Below are positions 1 to 12,389 of a stretch of DNA of 64,000 nt, piece after piece. The stretch comes from Oegoconia quadripuncta (Eukaryota > Arthropoda > Insecta > Lepidoptera > Autostichidae). The stretch covers positions 21,826,865 to 21,890,864 of the forward strand of contig OX438750.1 of the NCBI GenBank assembly GCA_949316235.1. The letters are read 5' to 3'. The notes beneath the pieces are model-generated. The model did not search any database, was not told where the DNA came from, and worked only from the letters and a program-made list of their open reading frames with translations. Both the position numbers and the translations under genes were made by a program. Each line of letters begins with the position of its first letter. The first letter of the stretch is position 1.

Positions 1-862
1 AAACCGTATACGGGTTAAAAATATTATTTTGAAGTAACAGGATAAGGTACAGTCAGCGTCAGAAAAGGACTATGTTAATGTTGACTTGAAAAATTCGAAT
101 ACATCATAGAAAAACTCACTATTTTTGAAACGTTGTCATCGGGATGCAATAAATAAACATGTCATTTTATTTATTTACATTACATGGTCTAATGAAGCAA
201 TATCCAACAAAACCGTTTGCATAGTTTGTCTGTGGGAGCTCGAGTCTCACGAAAGTCAAGTCAGTATGTTATAATTGTGGCAAGGTATTATAATGATGTA
301 ATTTAGGAGTTGAATGTTAAGTAAATTCCATGTCCAGATCTGATGTAAGAATCAGAAGAATAGAATAATAATGAAAATAATTTTGAACCTTGCAGAAAGT
401 TCTTGGATTATAAAATTAATCACTCATTTGCGGTTGAAAAATTGTCTCAATAAGTAGAGATTATTACAACACTGTAAAGAAGCCATACTCATTTCCACCC
501 GCTAGTTTACGTCACCCACCTTAGGGGTAAGACCGACCTACTAATCATTACGCGTTCCTCCGTCGGACCGCTCTTTGTAAATAGAAAAATAATACCCTTA
601 TTACTGAGCCGAAAGCCTTTTTTCTTTCTCTTTTACCAAGAAGCATTTATGTTATGTTTTTTTTTATGATTGACTGGATACGCATTTTACCACAATCTCA
701 CCTGATGGATAGTGACGATGTGGTCGAAGATGGAGCACGCGATCCCAGTAAATGTATCAACTTATGAATGACCTTTGGTCCCATTAGCGGAAAAGTTGAG
801 TGAAATTTGTCTTATTCAAAAACAAATAAAGTTGATAGAATAAAGTATAAATAAATAAATTT

Positions 863-1129
863 CGATGCCCTGTTTGGTGTAGTGGTTACAAACTCTGATT
901 GCTATACTAAAAGTTTGCGGGTTTAAATACCGCTAGGGGAATATAATAATAATAATAAATAAATATCCTTGGACATACACACAATGCCATCTAGTTCCAC
1001 ATTAAGCAACTATAGGCTTGTGTTGTGGAAACCTGATGGTTGATATACTACATAGATACATTTTTTTTGTAAATAAATACTTATTATAAATGAATACAGA
1101 CATGTGTTCCCGAGTTATGGATGTATTTC
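863..1129 (+). repeat. tRNA-derived SINE
   Basis: The head GGTGTAGTGGTTACA looks like a pol III A box and GGGTTTAAATACC like a decayed B box. The body then begins TAAATATCCTTGGACATACA, a common lepidopteran repeat module. There is no proper anticodon arm, so it is a SINE and not a tRNA gene. Confidence 0.65.
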
Positions 1130-1277
1130 ATTTTATATATATTTATTTACAAAAAAAAAATATATTTGTGTAGTATATCAACCATCTGGTAAACACAAAA
1201 CAAGCCTATAGTTGCTTAATGTGGAACTCGATGGCGTTGTGTGTATGTCCAAGGATATTTATTTATTATTATAGTAG
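944..1277. repeat. Large imperfect inverted repeat of the SINE body
   Basis: The left arm (about 948-1078) and right arm (about 1137-1277) are reverse complements with roughly 90% identity by eye, separated by about 60 bases. The arms share ATATCCTTGGACATACACAC and CACATTAAGCAACTATAGGC. Confidence 0.8.
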
Positions 1278-1670
1278 GTATAGCATTTACTTGATAATGT
1301 ATGGTTTATACACAATTGGACTAAACATGCGGAAATGAGTGTATTATCTGCGGTCCGTCAGTCACCCAAATAGTGCACCCACATGCACTTTGAGTTTTGA
1401 CCGATTGATCATTCAATGAAAGGCAAACTATGGATACGAGCTTATATTTATTGCATTTTTCATCCCAGGCGTGGTGATTAAGGCAATCCTCATATTGAAA
1501 ACGATATAAGTTACATCGTAGGAAAGACTGAAATCTCATACCTAATGTCAGTGACTGTAATGCATATTAAATCTGAAACATTCAAAAACTTCCCTTATTA
1601 CCCACCTTAAAATATTGTTTAGTAAATACGTCTTTATTTTGTTATTTCTAAATAAGCTGTTTAACATAAT

Positions 1671-2174
1671 ATCTATCTAATATAAATGCGAAAGTTTGGG
1701 TGTTTTATTTGTTAGATACGAGTATAGCCTTTATTTGTTTCCACAGTCACACACATACATTTAGCTTATACATATTGATACACAGTTAAGGGAACAAATC
1801 AACAACAATAACATAATATTGTAACTAACGCATGTGTGTGCTGCAGCAGTACAAATGGGGCATAGCTCAGTGTATTGGATTGCTCATTGAGCAAAACACT
1901 GATTTTCAGCTATCCCCTAAGGAGCAGAGCAACTTGGAACCTAAACCAGAGGAAACAATAATAAGTAAATAGTAATTTTGTTTGTTTGTTGCTCAATCAC
2001 GGCAAAACTAATGACAAGTTTTGGATGAAATTGGGTATATAGGTAGAACATACCCTGGATTAAAACATAGGATTTTTATCCCGATAAAGTGAGTAGTTCC
2101 CGCGGTATAAACAAATTAAACATATCCGCGATAAAGTCATTTCACGCAGGCGAAGCCGCGGGCGAAAAGCTAGT
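1671..2174 (+). mobile_element. Non-autonomous Helitron-like (Lep1-type) element, interrupted
   Basis: Starts ATCTATCTAATATAAATGCG and ends GAAGCCGCGGGCGAAAAGCTAGT, the usual ends of this lepidopteran family. About 250 unrelated bases separate AAAGTTTGGGTG from TTGTTGCTCAATCACGG, probably a nested insertion or an older rearrangement. Confidence 0.65.
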
Positions 2175-2423
2175 GTAATATATATATGGTTACATTTATT
2201 CATAAATTTTGTAAATGTATGTTGACATAAAATATGGTATGTCCATATGTCTATAAGTAATTTAACAGACATGAAATGAAAAAAAAAAGGTATGCTAACC
2301 TGATAAGTATCCTTTCATCTACACCTTCACGCTTATATTCATGATTTTTTTGCACTTTCAAGTGATGAGTCTGTAAATTTGTTGCATTTTTTCAAAAACT
2401 GTTAACACAATGACATTTCTGTC

Positions 2424-2500
2424 ATCATCATCATCATCAGCCAGTATAAACATCACATTGCAGCATCAGCCTTCCCTCGTATATGAGGGAGCATTTCTGT
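2424..2500 (-). repeat. SINE tail with CATCAT repeat
   Basis: TCATCATCATCATCATCAGC followed by GCAGCATCAGCCTTCCCTCG and TGAGGGAG. This is the reverse complement of the 3' part of the SINE at 27079-27293. Confidence 0.5.
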
Positions 2501-3547
2501 GGGAGAGAAATTTCTGTAATTGTGCTTTATTAAGCTTTCATAAATGACAGGTACGATGATATACGATTATCTTAAAAAATATTTCAAAATTTCAATGTTG
2601 CCCTCTAAAAGTAAACCCAAATCGTCTTTCTTTTAAATTCGTATCATCATTCTCTACAACAAATTTAAATATTCTACGCCAAATACTTTCTGAAATTCTT
2701 GCGGTGAGAGACGGATAGATGGACAGACGAACACATAACGCCGTGATTTCAAAAAACGTTTACGTTTGTCGTCTAACCATGTGGTATCACATTAAGTGAT
2801 AGAACGGATATGAATGAATGCACAATGGCTACTTACACACAAATGTCTTATACACCGAAATTGCAGAAGATCACTGATATTTTTATGTCGAAATACAAAT
2901 GAAAATAAAATATTTTTACATCATGAGATCCGGTGATGGGTGTTTGACATTATGCACTTTGATAACTAAGTAGTTGGGCAAAATTGCATTTACTACTTAT
3001 CACCTTATCGTAAAGTGTTTATTATTTACAGATTGGTTAAGGGATAGACGACTTTAAGTATATTTATAATAAAGTTATAATTGTATTTGAATCACATCGA
3101 TACAGGTCTATGTTAAATAAATGTCGTCATAAACTCATAATTGTCAGCTGCTGGACTTCCAAGACGTTCGATTTGAATTGAATATGAATTCGATCTAAAA
3201 AGTCAAAATTTAAAAAAAGGAAACGGTTCATGGCTTAAAAACTAACTACGCGAAATAGTTTTTTTAAACTTTAAATTAAAATTACTGCTCATTCACAAGA
3301 AGCAAGAAAGTAGAGAGTTAAGAGTTGCTCTTTTTGAACATACCTATTTAAAACACCTTTTAGTGTTAAAATTTGAGAACAAAAATATAAGTAAGAAAAT
3401 AATGCCATTATACATACATTCATAAGCACGATGTATATATACCCAATACCCAATTACACTACACCGAAAAAGGTTTAACCGAAGAACATGGTCGAAAGCC
3501 GAGTACATTGCGGAGTTTGCTCATCATTAATTTTTTTAATTTAAAGC

Positions 3548-3668
3548 AATCATCTGATCCCAAACTAAGCAAAGCTTGCATTATGAATACTAGATAACGG
3601 ATAAACATATATAATTATTTATATAAACATCCATGACTCGGGAATAAATGTTCGTGTTCATTACACAA
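3548..3668 (-). repeat. 5'-truncated tRNA-derived SINE
   Basis: The reverse complement matches the body of the SINE at 44019-44240 (CGAACATTTATTCCCGAGTC, GTTTATCCGTTATCTAGTAT, CAAGCTTTGCTTAGTTTGGG). The tRNA-like head is missing. Confidence 0.75.
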
Positions 3669-4199
3669 AATTTACAGTTGGTTTCACAGACAGGGTCACT
3701 ATCCACTTCCTATCAGCATCACTATCCCTTCGAGTTTCTTGCTTGTTCGTCTCAGGGGAAAATTGCATTTTGAACAAGCAGTAGCTTAAAAAATTTAAAA
3801 TTATACTATTTTAAGTGTACTCTGTGTACCTACAAAATAAAGCATTATTGACTTTGACTTTGACTACACAAATTGGTCGTCAATTGGATGGTTAATATGT
3901 ACGAACTATAAGTGACACAATTAAAATGTCGGCATTTTTATGTTTTCGCAATTAGAAAAGGATAAGAATATTAAGACTGTGAACCAGAATCGATATTATT
4001 ATCTAGATCTAGACAAGGTCAAGCCAAGTTCTAGAAAATCTACCGATGTCAAATCATGAGCTTAAATTGCAATTAAATTATCTACAGAACTTGGCATCCA
4101 TTTAGATCTAAATTCTTTTGTCGGGGAAGTCGACAAACACTTAAATGCTGAATATTGCACTCTTCCTATTTTCACTATTGTTTTAACAGAGCAAGAGTT

Positions 4200-4420
4200 T
4201 CACGAAGCTGGTCACAACATCAGCCATAGAACGTCCAATGCTGAACATAGCCCTCCTCTGTAGATTTTGAGAGCGACCGGTGGGAAGTGCCCTGCATCGA
4301 GCGACTTCCTGCGACTTTCTGGTCATCTGGTTACTTGTAGGTTATACATCTATCGCTGCGCTTGCTGGTGCGAGGTTTCCGCAACGGCCATAGGTTCTTC
4401 GAGCTAGGTGCCCTGCTAGT
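4200..4420 (-). mobile_element. Non-LTR retrotransposon tail
   Basis: CCAATGCTGAACATAGCCCT, AGTGCCCTGCATCGAGCGAC and TTCCTGCGACTTTCTGG match a LINE 3' module that recurs in lepidopteran genomes, here reversed. Related tails occur at 9590-9715 and 51530-51705. Confidence 0.5.
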
Positions 4421-4964
4421 TCAACTCACACACACAGATACACTACTGCATTCTCATCGTTGTTGTACCAAAATCATGTCTAGTGAATCATTAAAAAATC
4501 GTTTCATCCAGCTTTTTAACTATACAACATCTTTCTTTAATTTGCTATTATTTCATTACAAATTTGAAGTACTATTTTTGAGTCTCAATCTGAGTCTAGC
4601 TTGTGAGCTAATATCAAAGAATTTACCTACTCCGTGGTTTTTTCTTTTTGCTATGTATGATTCCTTATCGCTTACTATTCATTCAGATTTTAAGGATTTC
4701 ATCATGCACAAGTAATACAAATACAGCATGAAGGTTTGATAGGTAAATTGGGTCATTAGCATCTACCATTAAAAAATAAGTTCCATTTGGTAAATGTTTA
4801 CGTTCATCTTAGGCATGCACAAATAAACTTCGCCTTATTTAAGTTGAATGAAAGTGACATTGTCCGTGAAAAGTTTCTCTTACCTAATTACTCTGTGATA
4901 GCTGACCTACGATAAGGTAAAGTATAGGTACGATCAGTTCACATAATCTGACCGTATTGATTGG

Positions 4965-4972
4965 TATAAATA
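4965..4972 (+). promoter_or_regulatory. TATA box of hexamerin A
   Basis: TATAAATA lies 42 bases before the ATG at 5007. Initiation about 30 bases downstream would fall near 4995, leaving a 5' leader of only about a dozen bases. I see no clear initiator there, so the start point is inferred. Confidence 0.6.
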
Positions 4973-5006
4973 TGAGGTGTAGAAATCGGTTTCTTTACTG
5001 GCGATC

Positions 5007-8000
5007 ATGGCTCGATTGGTAGTGTGCATGTTGGCCCTCCTTGTGGGGGGCGGGTTCTCTGAGCCTACGAGAAGGACCCTTCCTCAGAAAACTGGTAAGA
5101 TTACTTTTAAATATTATGATAGAAATGTGAAATTTTAAGCTAATTATATATGCTCGGAGTTAAAACGTGAAGGTATAAGAATATTTCAAATCAAGAAAAT
5201 GGTTAACTTCCTGTTATATGGTCGAAGCTCGAGAACCATTGAGACATTTAGCACTTTAATGAATAAGAACATCATTAATTATAAAACATCAACAACCACC
5301 AACTCGCTGTGTCCACGAAATTTGGGCGATCTGAAAAACCATTTCAACAAAGGGCAACAGGTAGCAGTGAACTTGGTTTTCAAAAGAGCATAATTCATTT
5401 TGTTTATGTCTTAATATTTCCAAATAAGTCGCCATATTCCTATCAGATAAGCCATCAGATTAACTAGTGGTAAACCTGTATTTGATTTAACTTACCTAAA
5501 TGTAAAATTATAACAAAGTTAAAAAAAATTATTAAGCACCAATCGGGTTTGGATGAGTATATTTGTACAACACCCGTTTTCCAAATAACGGCTATTAAGA
5601 TTATGTAATAATGAATATGGTATCCAGATCAATAAAATTATGAATGTATTTTGGTTACGAATAAATTAAGTTAATTTTCATTATTTCAGCTGATCCAGTT
5701 TTTCTGGAGAGACAGCTAGAACTCATGGCTCTCTATTACAACGCCAACGAGTCGATTTATGTTCCCGAATTAAAGACGATCGCCAGCACCTGGAACATTG
5801 AGAAGAACATTGAGCATTTCAGCGTACGTAACTTTCTTCTTTAAATTCAAGTTTAGTTGCAAGTTACGTGAATTAAATGTTTTTATTCATTAATATTACA
5901 GAATGTCACAGCTGTCAAAATCTATGGCGAATTATTAGACCATGGCTACATTCTGCCACGAGGAGTGCCGTTCACAATTTTGAACCCAGTCCATAAATTT
6001 GAGGTTGTGACCTTGTTCAACGTGCTCTATTCTGCTAAAGATTATACCACCTTCTACAAAACAGCTGTTTATCTCAGGAGCTTTATTAACGAGGGTGTCT
6101 TCGTTTATGTTCTGACTACAGTAATTCTTCATCGTCCTGACACTCAAGGGATCGTTGTACCGCAAATCTATGAGGTCTTCCCCTCATATTTCTTCAACGG
6201 AGAAATTATGACCACAGCTCAGAGAATAAATACCCATGGTAAGAGCTGGATTAAACACTACCCATCCGCCTTCCTAAAACACGATAATGCTGTGATTAGG
6301 TGGGGTCCTACTACCTGGCCATACTTCTCAGAAGACGTTAAAATTTCCTACTTCACCCATGACCCCCAATTTAATGCTTTCTACTATAATGAACATATGT
6401 GCTATCCATTCTGGCTCGGTGGTGAAACCACCCCTCTTGTCAAAGACAGGCGTGGTGAAAGATTCTGGTTTGTTCACAAGCAAATTTTGACCCGTTACTA
6501 CATGGAGAGACTGTCTAATGGTCTCGGTGAAATACCAGAACTTGGTCTTGATGTAGTTCATGAAGGCTATCCTTCAGGTCTGATTTATCCCAACGGTATC
6601 CCCTACCCATCCAGGCCAAGTCATTACCATCTCGACCAACCTCACCTAGTGGATGAAATTACTAGGATTACCGATTACGAACATCGCATTCGTGAAGCTA
6701 TTGATCTCGGCTACATTATCAACGTAAGTGTTTATTTTATTCTCGTAAAATATTATTTAAGCTCGTACAGAACAAGTGCTGATACCTATTTTTGCTTATT
6801 ACAGAATGTTGGAGAGCATATTGACATTCGTACCCCTGAAGGCCTCGATATCCTCGGACGTGTAATTGAAGCCAACGTCGACTCGCCCAACGTATATTAC
6901 TACAAAGATTTTATTTCTCTATGGAAGATCGCTCTTGGGAACGCATATGTCCATGATCAAGTTGTTTATTACAATAAGTAAGATAAGCCACTACATTTTA
7001 GAAATTTATAGTGTTCTAAAAATATTTAGTCGATATTTCAATGTCACAATTTTATTTTCCAGCCATGTTCCACTTGTTCTTCCTTCCGTTCTGGATCACT
7101 ACCAGACGGCTCTTCGTGACCCAGCCTTCTACATGATTTGGAAACGCGTCCTGAGGCTGTTTACTTTATGGCAAGAGCAACTGCCACCATACAGGCCTGA
7201 AGAGCTATCCTTGCCTTCTGTAACTATACAGAAGGTCGACATCGACAAGCTCTCCACATACTTTGAATATTCCTACTTCAATATTTCTAACTATCTGTAC
7301 ATGACTGAACAAGAAAGTAAGTGTTATTTTTTCCATACTCGTATTAGTAAGTACATAATAACATAATAAAATCTGGGCTAATTACTAAAATAAAAATTAG
7401 TGTCTAATTCTTTTTCAGTACCATCTTTTCAATTCTTCTTAATAACATATGTATATATGAATGTAGGCCATTCAATTTTACAACGATTATAAAATATTAC
7501 CGGAAAGGGTGACTTTATTAAGTTTATAAACTTATATGAGTAAATGTTTTCTTCCACAGGTCAAACTGTAACAAATGACATCTGCGTTCTAGTCGAGCAG
7601 CCTCAACTGAACCACAAAGTGTTCCAAGTCCGCGTCAATGTGAAGAGTGACGTAGCCAAGACTGTATTTGTTCGATTCTTCATGGCTCCAAGATTTGACA
7701 GCTATGGTTACGAGATTCCTCTGCATCTCAATACTGAGAACTTTTTCCTTGTCGACCAGTTCACTCATGAATGTAAGTTGAACTACCACTCAACATATAT
7801 GTGGCCCACATTACAAAAAGTTGCTGCAATTACCAACAGTCTTATTTATGATAGTGGAAATGGTTATAAGTAAAAACAATAAAGAAAGGTATATAATAAG
7901 AACCTTAGTATTTCTAATTTAGTTCAATAAATAATAATAATTTTTTACAGTACCCCAAGGACAATCGGTTATCAAACGCGACTCTACACAAAACATGTAC

Positions 8001-8612
8001 ACCATCGAAGATTGGCCTACTGCCCATGACGTCTATGTCAAGACTGAGGATTCCGTCCGCGGCAAATCGCAGTATGTGATCGACCAAGCACACAGATTCA
8101 ATGGATACCCGCAAAGATTTGTTCTTCCTAAAGGTATGTTTGTTACTACAATTCCTGAAATTTCTTTGATAAACTCCAGACAAATAACTAGATTTCATAT
8201 GTTACACCTTGAGAAATAGATTTTTTGTGTAAAGCTTGTTTACTCTCATTCATTATGTGTTATTTGATTTTGGTAGGCCTTTGAGGCTTGATATTCGGTG
8301 AGTTTTCACAGATCGTTCCTAATTGATAAATTCTTAACAGGCCGCGTCGAAGGCTTCCCCGTCTTGTTCCTGGTCTACATTTCTGAGTACCGTGCGCCGA
8401 AGGTGCCTTTTGGAACTGGGTTCGACCCTGCCGTGTCTCTTGGCTTCGGCACTGGTGCTGTTCGCGAAACCGATGACCCTTACGGTTTCCCACTCAACAG
8501 GCCGCTGCACCAATGGCAACTCAACGGGCTCCACAATCTCATGCTCTTGAACACCACCATCATCCACAAACCAACGGAAAATATTTTCGTTCCTCACATG
8601 GTTTACGTATAA
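5007..8612 (+). CDS. Hexamerin A, non-arylphorin storage protein, 8 exons, 712 aa
   Basis: Secreted larval storage protein of the hemocyanin/hexamerin family. Exons read as 5007-5094, 5690-5823, 5902-6723, 6805-6977, 7063-7316, 7560-7772, 7951-8133 and 8341-8612. All introns are GT...AG, and the joined frame is open for 713 codons including the TAA. Residues 1-18 form a signal peptide (MARLVVCMLALLVGGGFS). The N-terminal helical domain follows, then the middle domain with the family motifs YFTHDPQFNAFYY and [13 protein letters not shown], then the C-terminal Ig-like domain with LNHKVFQVRVNVKSD and RFVLPKG. I count only about 10 Met in the mature chain and fewer aromatics than in the neighbouring arylphorins. 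That argues against both the Met-rich and arylphorin classes; it may belong to the basic JH-suppressible or riboflavin-binding group, but I cannot decide. Introns 5-7, all phase 1, are absent from the other hexamerins here. Confidence 0.93.
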
Positions 8613-9589
8613 TTTAGTTCTGAGATATTCTCGATGCCAGATTGCTATGTATAGTAAGTAGTTTTTATTTTATGCACGGTTGGTTCCCCAAGATAGCTGA
8701 TCACGTTGACATATAAGACTTCTTGACAGCCAGGTTGGTTAATAAGGAATCAATGGAAAATGAGTTGGTTTTCATATTTATTTGTTTATTCTTGCATTTA
8801 ATCTGAATACATAGTCTCAACCAATAGTATACCAACCACGGATGTATTTGCAAACCTTTGTATCATTGCAGTTCTACGGAGTGTGGAACATATCCAGAAC
8901 CAACGTAAAACCTGTTCGTGTTTTACGTATTTCCTTTTGATAGTTTTTATGTATGTAGACTCAGAGTAGTTGTATTTTTATTATGTTATGTGTTCCCATA
9001 TTTAAATATTTATTGTTACATTTAGACAGGAATTTAGTATGCCATGTAATATGTACAGTCAGCAGCGTCAGATACAAGTGTTATAATTACATTTAAATTG
9101 TATCAGTTTTCATACAATTCTTTACAGTACCATGATGGACGTCTATATCAAGAGATGTTGCCAAAACATTGTCTGCATCGATATTATTGAAAACTGTCAG
9201 TTTCTATTTGAGCAATGTGTTTGCTTCGATCTCTCTGATTTTGACTGCACCAACCTTTTCTCGAATATATATCCTTAGGGTTAAATAGCATTCTTAGTTT
9301 TTAATAAGTTTTATTACCTACTTGTATAGCGATTTTGCATCGGAGATACTCAAAATAGGCTGCAATTTTGTATATTTATTATAATGTTAATAATTAGTGT
9401 ATGTATCAATTGTTAATATTTATGTTATATTGTTAGTCATTGAAATATATATTTTATCATGTGAAACGTTTGATTTTATTTGTATAGTCCAGCATCCCTT
9501 GAAGTTTTAGGAGTTATTTTTCTGAATGAGTAGGCAAGTATGTTAGCTATTGTGTTCCTATAGGATAATAAATCCGATTAGATAGGTCC

Positions 9590-9715
9590 AACTTCGAGAA
9601 AGGGGCCAAGCGACGAATCTAACTCGGATGGCCAGCGTTCGGAAAACTGCGCAACGTGTTCTGCTATGTTTAGCAGTGGAGATGTGGCTGATATAATGAT
9701 GATGATGATGAACAT
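9590..9715 (+). mobile_element. LINE tail ending in GATGATGATG
   Basis: GGCCAGCGTTCGGAAAACTG, TTTAGCAGTGGAGATGTGGC and a terminal ATGATGATGATGATG are typical of the 3' end of a lepidopteran non-LTR element. A similar end occurs at 51530-51705. Confidence 0.45.
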
Positions 9716-9872
9716 GTGTTAGGTTCAGACACATATCAACAGCCGTTTAAGAGTTTAAGCCTTTCATGGCGCGTATAAGGGCTTGCCCTAAACCGCCATG
9801 CTGGGCAGGATCCTAGTCACCTTTTACGACACTCATGGGACTAAAACAGGTTGGTTCTATTCTACTCTTTTT

Positions 9873-10151
9873 AACCGCCTCCGTGGCTCGTGGTACATGT
9901 TTAAGTACTCGGTTTGGTTGCTGGTAGGGCATTTTATATGTCCTCCTGGCTAGCTACTACCGTCTTATCTAAATCTTCCGCCAAGCAGCAATGTTAATGG
10001 CATTGTTGTGTTCCGGTTGTCAGAGATAAGATAGCCAGTCCCCCAAATGTGTTGGAGTTTCCGGGTCAGTACGCTTCCACCTTCGACCTCATCTTCACTT
10101 AACATCGGGTGTGATTGAGGTCAAGTACGAAACCGTCGTGCATAAAAAAAA
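9873..10151 (+). repeat. SINE family 2 copy, internally deleted
   Basis: Begins AACCGCCTCCGTGGCTCG and jumps directly to GGTACATGTTTAAGTACTCG, so the B-box part is lost. It then runs through the body (GCAGCAATGTTAATGGCATT, TTCCGGTTGTCAGAGATAAG) to GTGCATAAAAAAAACTG. At least seven more copies or fragments of this family lie in the window. Confidence 0.75.
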
Positions 10152-10309
10152 CTGTAAATAGACATGCTAGTAAGTAGCGCGATTGCACGCTATTATTGAG
10201 CAATTGCTACCTAGTGGCATGTGTATAACATTACAAAATATATATCATACGAGTACGTCTGTGGTAAATATCAAGCTAGATGGCATAGTAACACCGGCGC
10301 AACACGTGT

Positions 10310-10510
10310 CCTGGAAAATCTGTAAAATGGCGGGAATTCGGCGAGTGATAAGCATTTCTGTATATTTCATTAGGTGAACGGTGGATGTTGTTTCAATCAT
10401 TAAACTTTTAATATTTGGTACACCCAAACACAATTGTTTGGGATTTCCCTGACCACCCCATTTAGGATAGAGGTCGTGTTATGTTTGTTTGTTTGTCTGT
10501 CTCAGAGAAG
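10310..10510. repeat. Unclassified dispersed repeat
   Basis: ATTTCTGTATATTTCATTAG, GTGAACGGTGGATGTTGTTT and CCCCATTTAGGATAGAGGTC recur near 16680-17310, 25640-25860 and 49655-49880. There the companion module AACGGCGATGGGCTCACC is also present. I do not know the class. Confidence 0.4.
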
Positions 10511-10808
10511 TCGTTCGAGGAACTTCCGAACTCGGAACTGTGCATGAAACTTCAAAATACAAAATAAAGCCGTACCATCAAACTTTTAACAACACGTAAA
10601 TAATACAATTAATAATACCTGAACTCCGGCCACCATCCGTCACCTCGAGAGACTCAGACATCGCCACCTGCCGACACGTTATACTTGATTACCCCGGGTA
10701 CAAAATCGAACATAGATTTGTGCTCCGCGCAGGTGTATGCGTGTACGTCAGGGGCGATGTCTGCGTCCGCCGCCTGGGCAACCTTGAAGGTAAACTGCGA
10801 CGACCATC

Positions 10809-11150
10809 CCAGTGTTTGAGCTAATACCCGCTGCTCAATTTAACCGATACACTTCTTGCCGAAAATTAAATTCCCATCCAGATCACCTGGATGAGTGGAA
10901 GTCTACCACTGTACATTTCTCAAGAAACTTCTTACCACGTACGCCCACCCTGTGGAACGGACTTCCGGCAGCGGTATTCCCGAACGAGTACGACATTGGA
11001 ACCTTCAAGAAACGAGCCTACACCTTCCTCAAAGGCCGGCAACGCATCTGTGACCCTTTTGGTGTTGCGGGTGTCCATGGGTGGCGGTGATTGCTTTCCA
11101 TCAACATGCTCGTTTGCCGCCCTCTCATATTAAAAATAATAATAATAATA
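10809..11150 (+). pseudogene. Non-LTR retrotransposon reverse transcriptase C-terminus
   Basis: Encodes [33 protein letters not shown] and [16 protein letters not shown]. This is the conserved end of a CR1/Jockey-like ORF2 product, followed by CCATGGGTGGCGGTGATTGC and an A/T-rich tail. The 5' part of the element is missing. A related copy is at 19985-20420. Confidence 0.8.
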
Positions 11151-11154
11151 ATAT

Positions 11155-11290
11155 TGGCTGGCAGCTATCTCGGACAGCGTATTAGTATAGCTATCCAACG
11201 AGGTAATGCTGCCAGTCTTTTGGGTACCCTTCCTTACGGTATCGGACCTCGAGCACGTTTTCTATACCTTTCTTAATTTTGAAAGATAGA
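11155..11290 (+). pseudogene. Non-LTR retrotransposon ORF2 terminal fragment, second family
   Basis: Encodes YLGQRISIAIQRGNAASLLG followed by TLPYG. Related fragments lie at 12690-12985 and 26175-26330. It abuts the CR1/Jockey-like tail just upstream. Confidence 0.65.
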
Positions 11291-12344
11291 GAACGTGTTC
11301 TTGTCTGCTCCCGTGTTTTTCTTTTTCCCTTTTTTTTCTGTAGGTAGTTAGCTCCTTTTTTCTAAGTTATGTTGTTTATTATGTATGTTATAGTTAAATA
11401 AAATGTACTACTTGTTAGGTGCTAGGTATTACTGTTCTGGAAAATAAATAACCACGTCTTGGGAATAAATATATACAATATCAAAAATGTATATTACTTA
11501 TAGAATAGAATAGTTTGTATGAATCTATTTAACTGCTGAACAGATTATGAAAATTCTTTCACTTTACAAAGCTACGCTATTCTCGAGTGAGATATGTTGG
11601 ATTATCTATTTATACTTATTCGAGATCGACGCAAAGTCGTGGGCGGAATCTAGTAAGTATAAAAATATTACAATTACAATAGCCATTTATTGTTTTCACA
11701 AAAGTATTACATAAACAGTATTACTATACTGTGAGAACTTTAGGCCATATTTTATAACTGTTATACCGTTCGAATAGGAACGTTTTTGGTTTTGGTTTAG
11801 TTTTAGTTTGGCTGATCTAAATAAGTACTACATTAAAAATACTTTTAAAAATAAGCTTTTAATGCTCCATCATGATTATCACATACTATTCTAGTACAAT
11901 GAAGAGTAATATAAAGTCCATCAATTAGTTCCAGTGGCAATCTTCTGGCTCTATCTTCAGACCCTCATCATCATGTGTATAATGGAAATTGCTCATGGCA
12001 ACAAAACAAACTAATCCAAATTCGACTTCTTGCTGTTTGCCATCAGGGGGTTCCAGTCCTACATCTCTACTCCATCAGCTCGATGGTACCATAATCCTGC
12101 ATTGTCACGGAAGTTACATAAATATGCCGCATTTCAGCTCAATCGGACACCAGCAAGTGATTTAAAAATGCTTACATACTTACAATGCAAACTAAATAAA
12201 AGCTTGTAAAAATAGTCAATAGTCAAAAAATCTTATTTTGTAGGTACACAGGGTACACTTAAAATAGTCAGAATAATTTTTTTTTAAGCTACTGCTTATC
12301 CAAAAGACAATTTTCGCCTGAGAAGAATCTAACTAATGTAACTA

Positions 12345-12380
12345 ATATTATAAATGCGAAAGTTTGAATGTTTGTTTGTT
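12345..12380 (+). mobile_element. 5' end of a Helitron-like element
   Basis: ACTAATATTATAAATGCGAA followed by AGTTTGAATGTTTGTTTG, the usual 5' start of the family seen at 1671 and 24786. Only the first bases remain. Confidence 0.45.
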
Positions 12381-12389
12381 TTTGTTTTA

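Larger units (their letters stand above)
1..4964. other. Gene-free flank upstream of hexamerin A
   Basis: No convincing gene. It holds the repeats listed separately (SINE pair near 0.9-1.3 kb, Helitron-like pieces, SINE and LINE tails). A reverse-oriented LINE tail lies at about 665-740, and AATAAAG followed by a TTGAC-rich end lies at 3834-3866. I see nothing identifiable in the remaining stretches, mainly 1-660, 2500-3540 and 4430-4900. Confidence 0.6.

Noticed and set aside
2431..2440. Short direct repeats resembling a CRISPR array or regulatory array (CATCAT runs at several sites)
   Set aside because: These are the (ATG)n/(CAT)n ends of SINE and LINE copies. There are no spacers, and the genome is eukaryotic.
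4362..4715. 117-codon open frame just upstream of hexamerin A
   Set aside because: Its first part overlaps a reversed LINE tail and the rest is low-complexity Phe/Leu/Ser typical of AT-rich DNA.
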